In this document: positions 1-8,456 of the stretch, one piece after another | How the letters are laid out: every line of letters starts with the position of its first letter | Position numbering within the stretch: the stretch's first letter is position 1 | Assembly: GCA_023436745.1 (NCBI GenBank) | Contig: JAEZHZ010000242.1 | Location: 1 to 38,331, forward strand | Reading direction: 5' to 3' | DNA: 38,331 nt | From: Pseudomonadota bacterium | GTDB taxonomy: Bacteria; Pseudomonadota; Alphaproteobacteria; Rhizobiales; Devosiaceae | Translations under genes and position numbers: made by a program | The notes under the pieces: generated by a model | The model's input: the letters and a program-made list of their open reading frames with translations, nothing else | What the model was told of the DNA's origin: nothing | Database searches by the model: none

Positions 1-354
1 ATGGTCGAGGATCGGCAACTCCTATGGCCGCTGAGGTACTTCCACTTCTGGATGATGCGGACGGTCTACAGCGTGGCGCAAGGCGGCTCCCTGCCCGACG
101 AACTGGCCGACCTCGTGCGGCGCGTCCGGAGCGAAACGATCGCCGACATGCGATGCCACCCGCCCCAAGTGATCGTCGAGGACGGGGTGCTCATGCAGGT
201 GTTCCAGCAGGACGAGGATTTCGCCGCCCTGCTTGCGCACTACCGGCAGGACCGTGAAATCGGCGAGGGGCTGGACTACCGGCGCTCCTGGCGGCTGGTC
301 AAGCCTTATGACGCGCCGGGCGAGGATTGCCAGAGGCTGACCACGCGCCCCTGA
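1..354 (+). CDS. C-terminal part of a protein cut by the window edge, possibly a membrane glycosyltransferase
   Basis: The frame is open from the first base to a TGA at 352-354, so the ATG at position 1 need not be the true start. The 117 visible residues are soluble and show no catalytic motif. A stretch meaning roughly 'Pro-Pro-Gln-Val-Ile-Val-Glu-Asp-Gly' followed by 'Phe-Ala-Ala-Leu-Leu-Ala-His-Tyr' resembles the periplasmic tail of ArnT/GT39-like membrane glycosyltransferases of alphaproteobacteria, but this is a weak resemblance. The gene converges on the cyclopropane synthase gene with only three bases between the two stops. I am fairly sure it is a real gene end and unsure of its function. 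Confidence 0.45.
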   Translation: MVEDRQLLWPLRYFHFWMMRTVYSVAQGGSLPDELADLVRRVRSETIADMRCHPPQVIVEDGVLMQVFQQDEDFAALLAHYRQDREIGEGLDYRRSWRLVKPYDAPGEDCQRLTTRP

Positions 355-357
355 GCC

Positions 358-1593
358 TCAGACAGGGCGGCGGTACTGATAGATGCCGACGTCGATCGAG
401 CCTTCGGTGAACCCCGCCTCGCAGTAGCTCAGATAGTAGACCCACTTGCGCCTGAAGCGCTCGTCATAGCCCAGCGGGGCGATCACCGGCCAGCGCTCGA
501 GAAAACGCTCGCGCCACAGGCGCAGGGTGCGCGCATAGCTGAGGCGGAAGTTCTCGACGTTCTCCAGAACCAGCCCGTAGCCCTCACCGACCTCCTTCAT
601 CGCCGTCTTGGTCAGCAGCATGCCGCCGGGAAAGATGTAGCGCTGGATGAAGTCGGGTCCGCTGCGATAGCCGTCGAAATCGGCTTCGTTGATGGTGATG
701 GCCTGGATGGCCGCCGTGCCGCCCGGCTTGAGCCGGTCATGCACAGCCTTGAAGTAGCTCGGCCAGTTGTCCTCCCCCACCGCCTCGATCATCTCGATGG
801 AACAGACGTGGTCGTACTGGCCCACCGTGTGCCGATAGTCCTCGAACACCAGCTCGGCCCTGTCGTCGAGCCCCTGACGGCGCAGGCGTTCCTGGCCATA
901 TTTCAGCTGCTCGGCCGAGAGGGTTATCCCCCGCAGCCTTGCGCCGTAGTCGCGCGCCACGGTCTCTGCGAACCCGCCCCAGCCACAGCCGATCTCAAGG
1001 ACGGAGCTGCCCTCGCGCACCCCGGCCATGTCGGCCACACGCCGGTACTTGGTCAGCTGCGCCTGCTCGAGGCTCTGGTCGCCGGAGAGAAAGATGGCCG
1101 ACGAGTAGGTCATCGATGGGTCGAGCCACTGACCGTAGAAGTCGTTGCCGAGGTCATAGTGCTCGGCGATATTCCGCTTCGACCCCTCGAGCGTGTTGCG
1201 CCGGGACAGGTGGTAGTGAAGGTCGGACGCCGCGCGGCGGAAGAAGCCCGGGTTCGCCTGCTCGAACAGGTCGCGGTTCTGGAGGAAGAAGCGCAGCAGC
1301 GCAGTCAGGTCATCGACCTCGATGTCGCCGTTCATGTAGGCCGCGGCGAAGCCGACCGTTCCCCTGCGCATCGCCTCCCCGAGCACCGAGAAGTTCTTGA
1401 GCCGAAGCACCGCATGCTCGCCCGTCGAGGGAGTGCCGATCGTCCGGGTGCGCCCGTTCGGCAGGATCACGGTCACTGCCCCATGCGCGGGATCGCCCAG
1501 CATTCGCGAGCCAATGGCATCGAGCGCCCATGATGCGAAGCGGGTCCACAGCGTGCCCCCGGTACGCCTATCGTCTACTGCTGTCTTGGTCAT
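358..1593 (-). CDS. cfa: Cyclopropane-fatty-acyl-phospholipid synthase
   Basis: This enzyme transfers a methylene group from S-adenosylmethionine to cis double bonds of acyl chains in membrane phospholipids, usually as a stress or stationary-phase adaptation. The 411-residue protein has the family hallmarks: YDLGNDFY at 146-153, the SAM-binding loop VLEIGCGWGG at 198-207, and the C-terminal segment with YYLSYCEAGF and GIYQYRRP. Length is normal for the family. It starts at an ATG at 1593 preceded by a GGCGG ribosome-binding site. The 187 bases upstream, before the DUF4336 gene, would carry its promoter. A methyltransferase of the same family with a different lipid product cannot be excluded. 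Confidence 0.93.
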   Translation of the reverse strand: MTKTAVDDRRTGGTLWTRFASWALDAIGSRMLGDPAHGAVTVILPNGRTRTIGTPSTGEHAVLRLKNFSVLGEAMRRGTVGFAAAYMNGDIEVDDLTALLRFFLQNRDLFEQANPGFFRRAASDLHYHLSRRNTLEGSKRNIAEHYDLGNDFYGQWLDPSMTYSSAIFLSGDQSLEQAQLTKYRRVADMAGVREGSSVLEIGCGWGGFAETVARDYGARLRGITLSAEQLKYGQERLRRQGLDDRAELVFEDYRHTVGQYDHVCSIEMIEAVGEDNWPSYFKAVHDRLKPGGTAAIQAITINEADFDGYRSGPDFIQRYIFPGGMLLTKTAMKEVGEGYGLVLENVENFRLSYARTLRLWRERFLERWPVIAPLGYDERFRRKWVYYLSYCEAGFTEGSIDVGIYQYRRPV

Positions 1594-1780
1594 TGAACCG
1601 CCGGTCCCAGTTCTTGTACGAGCCGGGGCGGAGCGCCATGACGGCTGCCGCCGCGGTAGAGCGCGGGGTCACCCCCACGAGAACCGGAGCACACGCTCCA
1701 GTGAATGCCGCCTCACTTTACCGGTCGGAAACGGATATGCAAGCAGCACTTCACGCAGCGCTTACAGCACCTTGGCGGCC

Positions 1781-2518
1781 TCAGCCGGGCAAGAGCCAGC
1801 CGAGCGAGCGGCGCAGTCGGGCGGCACCGTCGGCCTCGAACCACCGGCCGTGGGCGAAGATCACGCGCTCCGGGTCCAGCTCCACGAGCTTCCCGGCCGC
1901 GGCCCTGGCGCGCTCTCCACCTGCCATGAAGGCCGCACGTGCATAAACGGGCGCCCGACCTCCCGGCGCCGCGGCACCGACCAGCCGCGCCCCCAGACCC
2001 ACCGCCAGCGGCAGCTTGGCGGGCTCCACGTTGACGACCAGGTCCGTCAGCACCAGCGTACGACTTGGCCGGTGGAAAAGGGCCGCCTCGACAATGCCCC
2101 TGCCGCGGACCACCACGGTGTCGATGGCCTCCTGCCACTCGGGCGCAGCCCCATCGTGAAGGACTTGATCGATGCGGACACCCGCATCCACAACAGCCTG
2201 CCGCTCCCCAAGTCCCGGCGCGCCCCAGGTGACGGCAGAGGGGCAATGCGACTGCCATTCCCGCACATAGCTCCAGTGGACCGTGTTGGGCGCAACCAGG
2301 TGACAAACTGGGCCGAGAGGTTCGAGCCTGCGCATCAACTCAAAGCTGAAATGTGTCGGCGAATGCAGCAGCAGTTCACCGTCGGGCAGACGGATCACTG
2401 TCATGCGCACCGGAATGGGCATCATCCCAGCCACCCGAAGCGGTCCGCTGTCCACGATCCAGACGTCCGGTGCCACGGCCTTCGGCTCATCGACAGGCTG
2501 ATAGGTAACATGCGCCAT
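1781..2518 (-). CDS. DUF4336 family protein (metallo-beta-lactamase-like fold)
   Basis: The 245-residue protein matches the DUF4336 pattern: a start with 'APDVWIVDSGPLRVAGMM-PIPVRMTV' type strands, an LLLHSPT segment, and a late HGRWFE motif. The fold resembles the metallo-beta-lactamase superfamily, but the classical HxHxDH metal site is absent. The equivalent region reads APNTVHWSYV, so normal hydrolase chemistry should not be assumed. No substrate is known to me for the family. It lies 53 bases downstream of recJ on the same strand and may be cotranscribed with it. No signal peptide or membrane segment is visible. Confidence 0.8.
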   Translation of the reverse strand: MAHVTYQPVDEPKAVAPDVWIVDSGPLRVAGMMPIPVRMTVIRLPDGELLLHSPTHFSFELMRRLEPLGPVCHLVAPNTVHWSYVREWQSHCPSAVTWGAPGLGERQAVVDAGVRIDQVLHDGAAPEWQEAIDTVVVRGRGIVEAALFHRPSRTLVLTDLVVNVEPAKLPLAVGLGARLVGAAAPGGRAPVYARAAFMAGGERARAAAGKLVELDPERVIFAHGRWFEADGAARLRRSLGWLLPG

Positions 2519-2571
2519 GCTGACCTCCGTTCGCCGCGCAAACTCGACGAAGAGCGAGGAGTTGCAGCAGG

Positions 2572-4362
2572 TCAGGTGCGTGGCCGGGCTATGTCCAGCA
2601 GCCGGAGCTGCACCTGTTCGCGCCCCTGGTAGTGATCGAGGGACAAGGTGCCGGCGAAGTGGAGCGGCGCATCCGGGTCGCGCAGCAGGATGTCGCCGAG
2701 CGGTGTCCCGGCGGCACGGAACGCTACGGCCTTCAGGCGGGCACCATCTTCGGAAGCAAGGGAGAAGCTGACGTGACCGCCCTTGCCCACCACCTGCGCG
2801 AACTTCGCCCTATGGGCAGGAAAGGCGAACACTGGGCTCGGATTGCCGGCACCATAGGGTCCCGCCCGCTCGATGCCCTTGACGAGATCGACCGACGCTC
2901 CACGCGCCGTCACCGCAGCATCGATCTTGAGTGCGGTCGCCGCGCGCGCCTTCTCCACATCAGGCCCAAGCGCCTCGGCGATATAGCCGCGAAAGGCACT
3001 GAGCTGGCCGGGCCCGAGGGTCACGCCGGCTGCCATCGCGTGCCCGCCGCCCTTCGGAATGAGGCCCGCCTCGACGGCGGCAATGACGGCTCGGCCGAGA
3101 TCCACGCCGGGGACTGACCGTCCTGATCCGGTGCCGCCGCCATCAGGACCGAGGGCGATAGCGAAGGCCGGGCGCTCGAAGCGCTCCCGCAACCGTGCCG
3201 CTACCAATCCGACCACCCCGGGGTGCCAATCGGCCGAAGCGAGAACGAGCACCGGAGGTCCCTCCCCCGATCCGATCTCCAGTTCCGCAACCGCGGTCGC
3301 CTGTTCTACGGCTTCCACCTCGATGCGCTGCCGTTCGCCGTTGAGTTCGTCGAGGCGAGAGGCGATGGCGAATGCGTGGTGCTCGTCATCGACCGTCAGG
3401 AGTTCGGTACCGAGCGCGGCGTTGCCGATGCGGCCGCCGGCGTTGATGCGCGGACCGATCAGGAAACCAAGGTGATACGGATTGATCGGCCCGCCCACCC
3501 TGGCAGCAAGGGCCAGCGCGGCCATTCCCTTGTTGTCGCCACGCCGGGCGACTTCGAGGCCGCGCACCACGAAGGCCCGGTTGAGCCCCACCAAGGGCAC
3601 CACATCGCACACCGTGGCGAGGGCCACGAGATCGAGCAGCCGCAGCAGGTCAGGCAGGCCGGTGTCGCCGCGCAGCCGCAGCACCCGGTTCACAGCCACC
3701 AGGACCATGAAGGTAACGCCTGCCGCACAGAGGTAGGACAGTCCGGAGATGTCGTCAGCGCGGTTTGGATTGACCAGCGCCGTTGCGGGCGGCAGCTCGT
3801 GATCCGAAAGGTGGTGGTCGATCACCAGCACATCGACGCCGCGGGCGCGGGCATGAGTGATGGGCTTGTCGCTGGTTGTGCCGCAGTCGAGGGTCACTAT
3901 CAGGGTGGCGCCGCCGTCGATCAGCCGGTCCATCGCCCCGATGTTGGGGCCGTAGCCTTCGAATATCCGGTCGGGGATATGAACGCGCGGCTCAAGGCCG
4001 AAGTGGCGCAGGTACCGCGCCATCAGCGCCGAGGCACAGGCCCCGTCCACGTCGTAGTCGCCGAAGAGGGCCACGGCCTCGTTGTCGGTGATGGCCTTTG
4101 CCAGTCGCTCCGCCAGGGCATCCATCGCTGTCAACGTGGACGGATCCGGCATAAGGCCGCGTATGGTGGGCTCGAGATAGGTGCCTGCCTCGTCGAGTCC
4201 GACCCCGCGACCGGCAATGATGCGCCCCAGTATCTCGGGAATGTCGTGTCGCTGCGAGATCGCGGTCGCAAGGCGCGTGCCGCTCATGTCGAGCCTGTCG
4301 ACCCAGGAACGGCCAGCGACCGAGCGAGTCACATCGAGAAAGGGTCGCACCGCGTCCAGCAT
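2572..4362 (-). CDS. recJ: Single-stranded-DNA-specific exonuclease RecJ
   Basis: RecJ degrades single-stranded DNA 5' to 3' in RecF-pathway recombination, base excision and mismatch repair. The 596-residue product has the DHH-phosphoesterase motifs in order: GDYDVDG at 101-107, LDCG at 158-161 and DHH at 182-184. These are followed by the DHHA1 motif GGGHAMAAG near residue 437 and a C-terminal OB-like domain. All metal-binding aspartates expected for motif I are present. The N-terminus, with FLDVTRSVAGRSWVDRL, is what RecJ of alphaproteobacteria usually shows, supporting the ATG at 4362. It follows glpX by 53 bases on the same strand; recJ next to glpX and hom is a recurring alphaproteobacterial order. 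Confidence 0.95.
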   Translation of the reverse strand: MLDAVRPFLDVTRSVAGRSWVDRLDMSGTRLATAISQRHDIPEILGRIIAGRGVGLDEAGTYLEPTIRGLMPDPSTLTAMDALAERLAKAITDNEAVALFGDYDVDGACASALMARYLRHFGLEPRVHIPDRIFEGYGPNIGAMDRLIDGGATLIVTLDCGTTSDKPITHARARGVDVLVIDHHLSDHELPPATALVNPNRADDISGLSYLCAAGVTFMVLVAVNRVLRLRGDTGLPDLLRLLDLVALATVCDVVPLVGLNRAFVVRGLEVARRGDNKGMAALALAARVGGPINPYHLGFLIGPRINAGGRIGNAALGTELLTVDDEHHAFAIASRLDELNGERQRIEVEAVEQATAVAELEIGSGEGPPVLVLASADWHPGVVGLVAARLRERFERPAFAIALGPDGGGTGSGRSVPGVDLGRAVIAAVEAGLIPKGGGHAMAAGVTLGPGQLSAFRGYIAEALGPDVEKARAATALKIDAAVTARGASVDLVKGIERAGPYGAGNPSPVFAFPAHRAKFAQVVGKGGHVSFSLASEDGARLKAVAFRAAGTPLGDILLRDPDAPLHFAGTLSLDHYQGREQVQLRLLDIARPRT

Positions 4363-4415
4363 GGCCGGAGTGGTAGGCGATTTGCGGCCGTTGGGAAAGG
4401 CTCGCAGTGTCGCGG

Positions 4416-5402
4416 TCAGCGGGCGTGCTGCGCCTTGATCCAGCGCGCCGTCTGGCTCCAGCTGCGCATGACGATGGTATTGGTAACGACTGCGTCACGC
4501 TTCAGGCGGACGCCCTCGATCAAGCTGCCGTCGGTGATCCCGGTGGCCGCGAACAGGACATCGCCGGAAGCGAGGTCCGCAACCTCGTAGACACGGCCGG
4601 GGTTTTCAATGCCCATCGCTGCGGCACGCTCCCGCTTGTGCGGCGTGTCGAGGATCAACTTGCACTGCATCTGACCGCCGATGCACCGCAGCGCCGCGGC
4701 GGCAAGGACGCCCTCGGGCGCTCCGCCGGAGCCGAGATAGATGTCCACCCCGGTATCCTCGGTGTTGACCGCATGGATGACCCCGGCAATGTCGCCGTCG
4801 CTGATCAGCTTCACGGCGACCCCCGCGGTGCGAAGTTCCTCGATAAGGCCGGCGTGGCGCGGACGGTCCAGCACGATAGCCGTGATTTCCGAGAGCGGTA
4901 CGCCCTTGGCCTTCGCCAATGCCCTGACATTCTCCGTCGCCGTCCAGTCGATGTGAACGGTGCCCGGGGCGTAGTCGCGGCCGATGGCGATCTTGTGCAT
5001 GTAGAGATTGCGCGCGACGTTCAGCAGCCCGCCTCGCTCGGCCATCGCCAGCACAACGAGGGAATCCGGCTGGTTCTTGGCGCACAGGGTGACGCCCTCG
5101 AGAGGATCGACAGCGATATCGACCTCGGGGCCGCGGCCACTGCCGACCACCTCGCCCACGAACAGTGAGTCGCACTCGTGCTGCTCGCCCTCGCCGATGA
5201 CAATACGGCCAGCGATATCAACGCGATCCAGTTCCGCCTTCATGGCGGCTACCGATGCATCGTCCGCAGCCTTCTCATCACCCTTGCCGCGCCAGGCGGC
5301 TGCGGCGATGGCGGCGCGCTCGGTGACGCGCACCAGTTCGAGGGTAAGGCTGCGATGCAGGTGGGCTGGCCCCTTGTCGCCAAGGGCCTTGCTCAGTTCC
5401 AT
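4416..5402 (-). CDS. glpX: Class II fructose-1,6-bisphosphatase
   Basis: GlpX removes the 1-phosphate of fructose 1,6-bisphosphate in gluconeogenesis; some homologues also act on sedoheptulose 1,7-bisphosphate. The 328-residue protein carries GEGE at 70-73, DIAVDPLEG at 95-103 and the GSGGAPEGVLAAAALRCIGG segment split over the C-terminal half, all typical of the lithium-sensitive metal-dependent phosphatase fold. The segment after GEGE reads QHECDSLFVGE, a divergent form of the usual ERDEAPMLYIGE. Start is the ATG at 5402, 35 bases after the hom stop, which suggests translation from a shared messenger. The product is cytoplasmic. Confidence 0.94.
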   Translation of the reverse strand: MELSKALGDKGPAHLHRSLTLELVRVTERAAIAAAAWRGKGDEKAADDASVAAMKAELDRVDIAGRIVIGEGEQHECDSLFVGEVVGSGRGPEVDIAVDPLEGVTLCAKNQPDSLVVLAMAERGGLLNVARNLYMHKIAIGRDYAPGTVHIDWTATENVRALAKAKGVPLSEITAIVLDRPRHAGLIEELRTAGVAVKLISDGDIAGVIHAVNTEDTGVDIYLGSGGAPEGVLAAAALRCIGGQMQCKLILDTPHKRERAAAMGIENPGRVYEVADLASGDVLFAATGITDGSLIEGVRLKRDAVVTNTIVMRSWSQTARWIKAQHAR

Positions 5403-5437
5403 GTCTCCCCCACCGTTGTCTTACGATCTCCGTGAGG

Positions 5438-6946
5438 TCAGAGCACCTCGATGCGGATCACTTGCGGCTCGCCGACAATGAACCCATCGGCGGCGATCTG
5501 CGCAAGCGTTTCCCGAACCGATGATTCCAAAGTCTGCTGCGTGATCATCACGACGGTCCGCGTGGGGGAGCCATCCGGCGAAACGGACTTGGTGTTCAGA
5601 TCCGACCGCTGGATGACCGAATCGATGGAGATGGCGTGCTCGCTCATGCGCGTGGCGATGGATGCGAGGGCGCCGGGAACGTCCTTGGCATTGAAGCGGA
5701 TGTAGTACCCGCCTTCATGGGCGCGCATCGGCGCCTCCACATAGGGCATCAGCTCGGCGCTGGGCACACCGAGGGGCGGCACCTTGGTACCGCGAGCGAT
5801 GTCGAGGATGTCCGAGAGCACGGAAGAAGCGGTCGGCGGGCCACCGGCGCCGGGACCAGCCAGCAGCAGCTCGTGGACATGGTCGGTTTCCAGAGCCACG
5901 GCGTTCATAACGCCATCGACGCCGGCAATGGCGCTGCCACGCGGGACGAAGGTGGGATGCACGCGCTGCTCGATGCCGTGCTCGGTGCGCTGGGCGATGC
6001 CAAGCAGCTTGATCTTGTAGCCGAGGTCGGCGGCGACGCGAATGTCCTGCTGGGTGATGCGGGAGATACCCTCGACGCGGATCTTGTCCGGTGCGATTTC
6101 GTAGCCGAAGCACAGCGTGGACAGGATCGACAGCTTGTGGGCGGTATCATAGCCCTCGACGTCGAATGTCGGATCGGCCTCTGCATAGCCGAGCGCCTGC
6201 GCATCCTTGAGGCAGTCGGAGAAGCTGATGTCCTCGTTGCCCATCCGGGTCAGGATGTAGTTGCAGGTGCCGTTCATGATGCCGAACACCTTGGCGATCC
6301 GGGCGGAGCCAAGGCCTTCGCGCAAGGTCTTGATGACGGGAATACCGCCCGCAACGGCGGCTTCAAACCCGAGCTGCGTGCCGCTCTCCTCGGCCAGCCG
6401 CGCGAGGGCGACGCCGTGCTTGGCCAGCAGCGCCTTGTTGGCGGTGACCACGGGACGTCCGATCTCGAGAGCCGCCTTGACGGCCGCGAAGGCCGGACCG
6501 TCTTCACCGCCGATCAGTTCGACGAAAAGGTCGATCCCGTCCGACTTGGCCAGCGCCACCGGATCGTCGAACCACTGGAGCCCCGAAATGTCGATGCCGC
6601 GGTCGCGGGATCGCGAGCGCGCGGCAACAGCAACAACCTCGAGCTGCCGGCCGAGTTTGCGTTTGAGGTCTGCACCATCTTTCTGGAGGATTCGCACCAG
6701 CGTGGCGCCGACATTGCCGAGGCCAGCAACGCCCACGCGCAACGGCGCAAGTGCTCCGCCCTCGCCGTACTCCTGCATGGCGCGGAGAATGCGCTGCCGG
6801 GTGTCCGAACGCGGCTCGCGTCCCTCCCGCAGGTCAAAGACGAACAGGGGATCACCGGCGATGGTGCGTCCAAACCGTGTCGGGGTCCAGCCACGGGCGG
6901 AGATGAAGCTTTCGACGGACTGGCGGAAAGAGGCGATGTCACTCAT
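5438..6946 (-). CDS. hom: Homoserine dehydrogenase with an N-terminal Cro-like helix-turn-helix
   Basis: Homoserine dehydrogenase reduces aspartate semialdehyde to homoserine on the way to threonine, methionine and isoleucine. Residues 69-502 form an ordinary enzyme: GLGNVG nucleotide loop at 75-80, ANKALLAKHG near 160-170, NGTCNYIL near 223-230, and a C-terminal ACT domain from about 415. Residues 6-60 are extra. They predict as four or five short helices with the pattern TPTRFGRTIAGDPLFVFDLR-G-EPRS, which matches small Cro/lambda-repressor-like regulators common in alphaproteobacteria. The frame is continuous through a GEGGALAP linker. An in-frame TTG at 6742 with a GGCGGAG upstream could start a normal 434-residue enzyme, so two products are possible. 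The dehydrogenase call is very sure; the DNA-binding role is inference. Confidence 0.92.
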   Translation of the reverse strand: MSDIASFRQSVESFISARGWTPTRFGRTIAGDPLFVFDLREGREPRSDTRQRILRAMQEYGEGGALAPLRVGVAGLGNVGATLVRILQKDGADLKRKLGRQLEVVAVAARSRSRDRGIDISGLQWFDDPVALAKSDGIDLFVELIGGEDGPAFAAVKAALEIGRPVVTANKALLAKHGVALARLAEESGTQLGFEAAVAGGIPVIKTLREGLGSARIAKVFGIMNGTCNYILTRMGNEDISFSDCLKDAQALGYAEADPTFDVEGYDTAHKLSILSTLCFGYEIAPDKIRVEGISRITQQDIRVAADLGYKIKLLGIAQRTEHGIEQRVHPTFVPRGSAIAGVDGVMNAVALETDHVHELLLAGPGAGGPPTASSVLSDILDIARGTKVPPLGVPSAELMPYVEAPMRAHEGGYYIRFNAKDVPGALASIATRMSEHAISIDSVIQRSDLNTKSVSPDGSPTRTVVMITQQTLESSVRETLAQIAADGFIVGEPQVIRIEVL

Positions 6947-7048
6947 GGTGGCGCCATCTGCATAGGAAATCGCCTAGCCGTCAATAGGAATGAACCCGAG
7001 ATGCGGCGGAAGACCGCTGCCGTGCAGGAAGTTGCCTATGACGCCCTG

Positions 7049-7079
7049 GGAGCTCGCGAGAGATGAACCCGCGAGCTCC
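7049..7079 (-). promoter_or_regulatory. Hairpin between the aminotransferase and homoserine dehydrogenase genes
   Basis: GGAGCTCGCG (7049-7058) and CGCGAGCTCC (7070-7079) are perfect 10-base inverted repeats with an 11-base loop. They lie 11 bases past the aminotransferase stop and 100 bases before the hom start. No T-run follows on the minus strand, so it is not a standard intrinsic terminator. It may stabilise the upstream messenger end, reduce read-through, or belong to the hom leader. Confidence 0.5.
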
Positions 7080-7090
7080 AGAATGAGAGG

Positions 7091-8302
7091 CTAGGCCTTC
7101 AGCGGCACCACGTTGCCCTGCCCGGTACCGGAGCCCAGCAGTTTCTTGATGTTGCGAGCAGCCTGGCGGATGCGCTGCTCGTTCTCGACGAACGCGAGGC
7201 GGATGTACTGGTCACCATATTCACCGAAGCCGACACCGGGCGCCACGGCAACGCCGGTCTCCTGGATCATCAGCTTGGCGAACTCAAGCGAACCCAGATG
7301 GGCAAACTGCGGCGGGATCGGTGCCCAGGCGAACATCGTCGCCTTCGGAGTGGGAATGTGCCAGCCCGAGCGGCCGAAGCTCTCCACCATCACGTCACGG
7401 CGGTACTTGTAGACCTTGCGGACCTCCTCGATCACCTCGTCCGAGCCGTTGAGGGCAGCCGTGGCCGCGACCTGGATCGGGGTGAAGGCGCCGTAGTCGA
7501 GATAGGACTTTACGCGGCCCAGCGCGGCAATCAGACGCTCGTTGCCGACCGCGAAGCCGACGCGCCAGCCGGGCATGGAATAGGTCTTCGACATGGAGGT
7601 GAACTCGACAGCGATGTCGATTGCCCCGGGCACCTGCAGGATGGACGGCGGCGGCACGTCGTCGAAATAGATCTCGGAATACGCCAGATCCGACAGGATG
7701 AAGATGTCGTTGGCCTTACAGTACTTGACCACCTCGGCATAGAAGTCGAGGTCGGCGGTGTAGGCGGTCGGATTGGCGGGGTAGTTGAGGACGAGCGCGA
7801 TGGGCTTGGGGATCGAGTGACGGACGCCACGATCCAGCGATCGCATGAAATCTTCGTTCGGCTCTGCCGGCATGGAGCGCACCACCCCGCCCGACATGAT
7901 GAAGCCAAAGGAATGGATCGGATAGGTCGGATTTGGCACCAGCACCACGTCGCCGGGCGCGGTGATCGCCTGCGCCATGTTGGCGAAGCCTTCCTTGGAG
8001 CCGAGGGTCGCCACGACCTGAGTGTCGGGATTGAGCTTCACGCCGAAACGGCGACCATAATAGCTGGCCTGCGCCTTGCGGAGACCGGGGATGCCCTTGG
8101 AGGTCGAATAGCGGTGCGTGCGCGGATCGAGCACCGTTTCCTTGAGCTTGTTGACGATGTGCTCCGGCGTCGGCAGGTCCGGGTTGCCCATGCCGAGGTC
8201 GATGATGTCGACACCGTTCGCCCTGGCCTTCGCCTTGATGGGGTTGATGTGCTCGAACACATAGGGGGGAAGGCGGCGGATGCGGTGAAAATCTTCGCTC
8301 AT
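7091..8302 (-). CDS. Class I/II aminotransferase (AlaC / LL-diaminopimelate aminotransferase-like)
   Basis: This is a pyridoxal-phosphate aminotransferase of the COG0436 type. It has LGMGNPDLPTPEHIV near the start, the substrate/cofactor stretch NYPANPTA, the SMSKTYSMPGWRVGF segment with the likely PLP lysine near residue 239, and the C-terminal GEYGDQYIRLAF. Annotations for this alphaproteobacterial group vary between LL-diaminopimelate aminotransferase and alanine transaminase; the sequence does not decide. I chose the ATG at 8302 over an upstream ATG at 8374, because MSEDFHRIRRLPPYVF is the family-like N-terminus and a GAGGA site precedes it. It is the first gene of the aminotransferase-hom-glpX-recJ run, consistent with an amino-acid biosynthesis role. 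Confidence 0.9.
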   Translation of the reverse strand: MSEDFHRIRRLPPYVFEHINPIKAKARANGVDIIDLGMGNPDLPTPEHIVNKLKETVLDPRTHRYSTSKGIPGLRKAQASYYGRRFGVKLNPDTQVVATLGSKEGFANMAQAITAPGDVVLVPNPTYPIHSFGFIMSGGVVRSMPAEPNEDFMRSLDRGVRHSIPKPIALVLNYPANPTAYTADLDFYAEVVKYCKANDIFILSDLAYSEIYFDDVPPPSILQVPGAIDIAVEFTSMSKTYSMPGWRVGFAVGNERLIAALGRVKSYLDYGAFTPIQVAATAALNGSDEVIEEVRKVYKYRRDVMVESFGRSGWHIPTPKATMFAWAPIPPQFAHLGSLEFAKLMIQETGVAVAPGVGFGEYGDQYIRLAFVENEQRIRQAARNIKKLLGSGTGQGNVVPLKA

Positions 8303-8385
8303 GGGGATTCCTCGGAGTCCGGATGCGACGGACAGCGCTACGGAGCGCAAGATAGTCGCGGAATTGTGGTTCAAACGGGGTTAAG

Positions 8386-8401
8386 CCGACGATTTCGTCG
8401 G
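8386..8401. promoter_or_regulatory. 16-base palindrome upstream of the aminotransferase
   Basis: CCGACGATTTCGTCGG is a palindrome with 7-base arms, CCGACGA and TCGTCGG, around a TT centre. It is 84 bases upstream of the aminotransferase start. Its symmetry and place suit an operator for a dimeric regulator, but it could also fold as an RNA hairpin. No family-specific consensus is recognised. Confidence 0.4.
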
Positions 8402-8416
8402 ATGATGGTCTATTCG

Positions 8417-8456
8417 GCTCTTCCCAGCCACGCCCGGCGTGGCCATCGGGAAGAGC
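8417..8456. terminator. Long two-part hairpin, possible terminator or leader structure
   Basis: GCTCTTCCC (8417-8425) pairs with GGGAAGAGC (8448-8456), and inside them GCCACG (8427-8432) pairs with CGTGGC (8438-8443), giving about 15 pairs around a small internal loop. The right arm reaches into the stop codon of the small open frame at 8456-8557. No T-run follows on either strand, so intrinsic termination is uncertain. Confidence 0.5.

Noticed and set aside
1397..2632. 411-codon plus-strand frame across the cfa/DUF4336 gap
   Set aside because: Opposite strand to two well-supported genes and without recognisable motifs.
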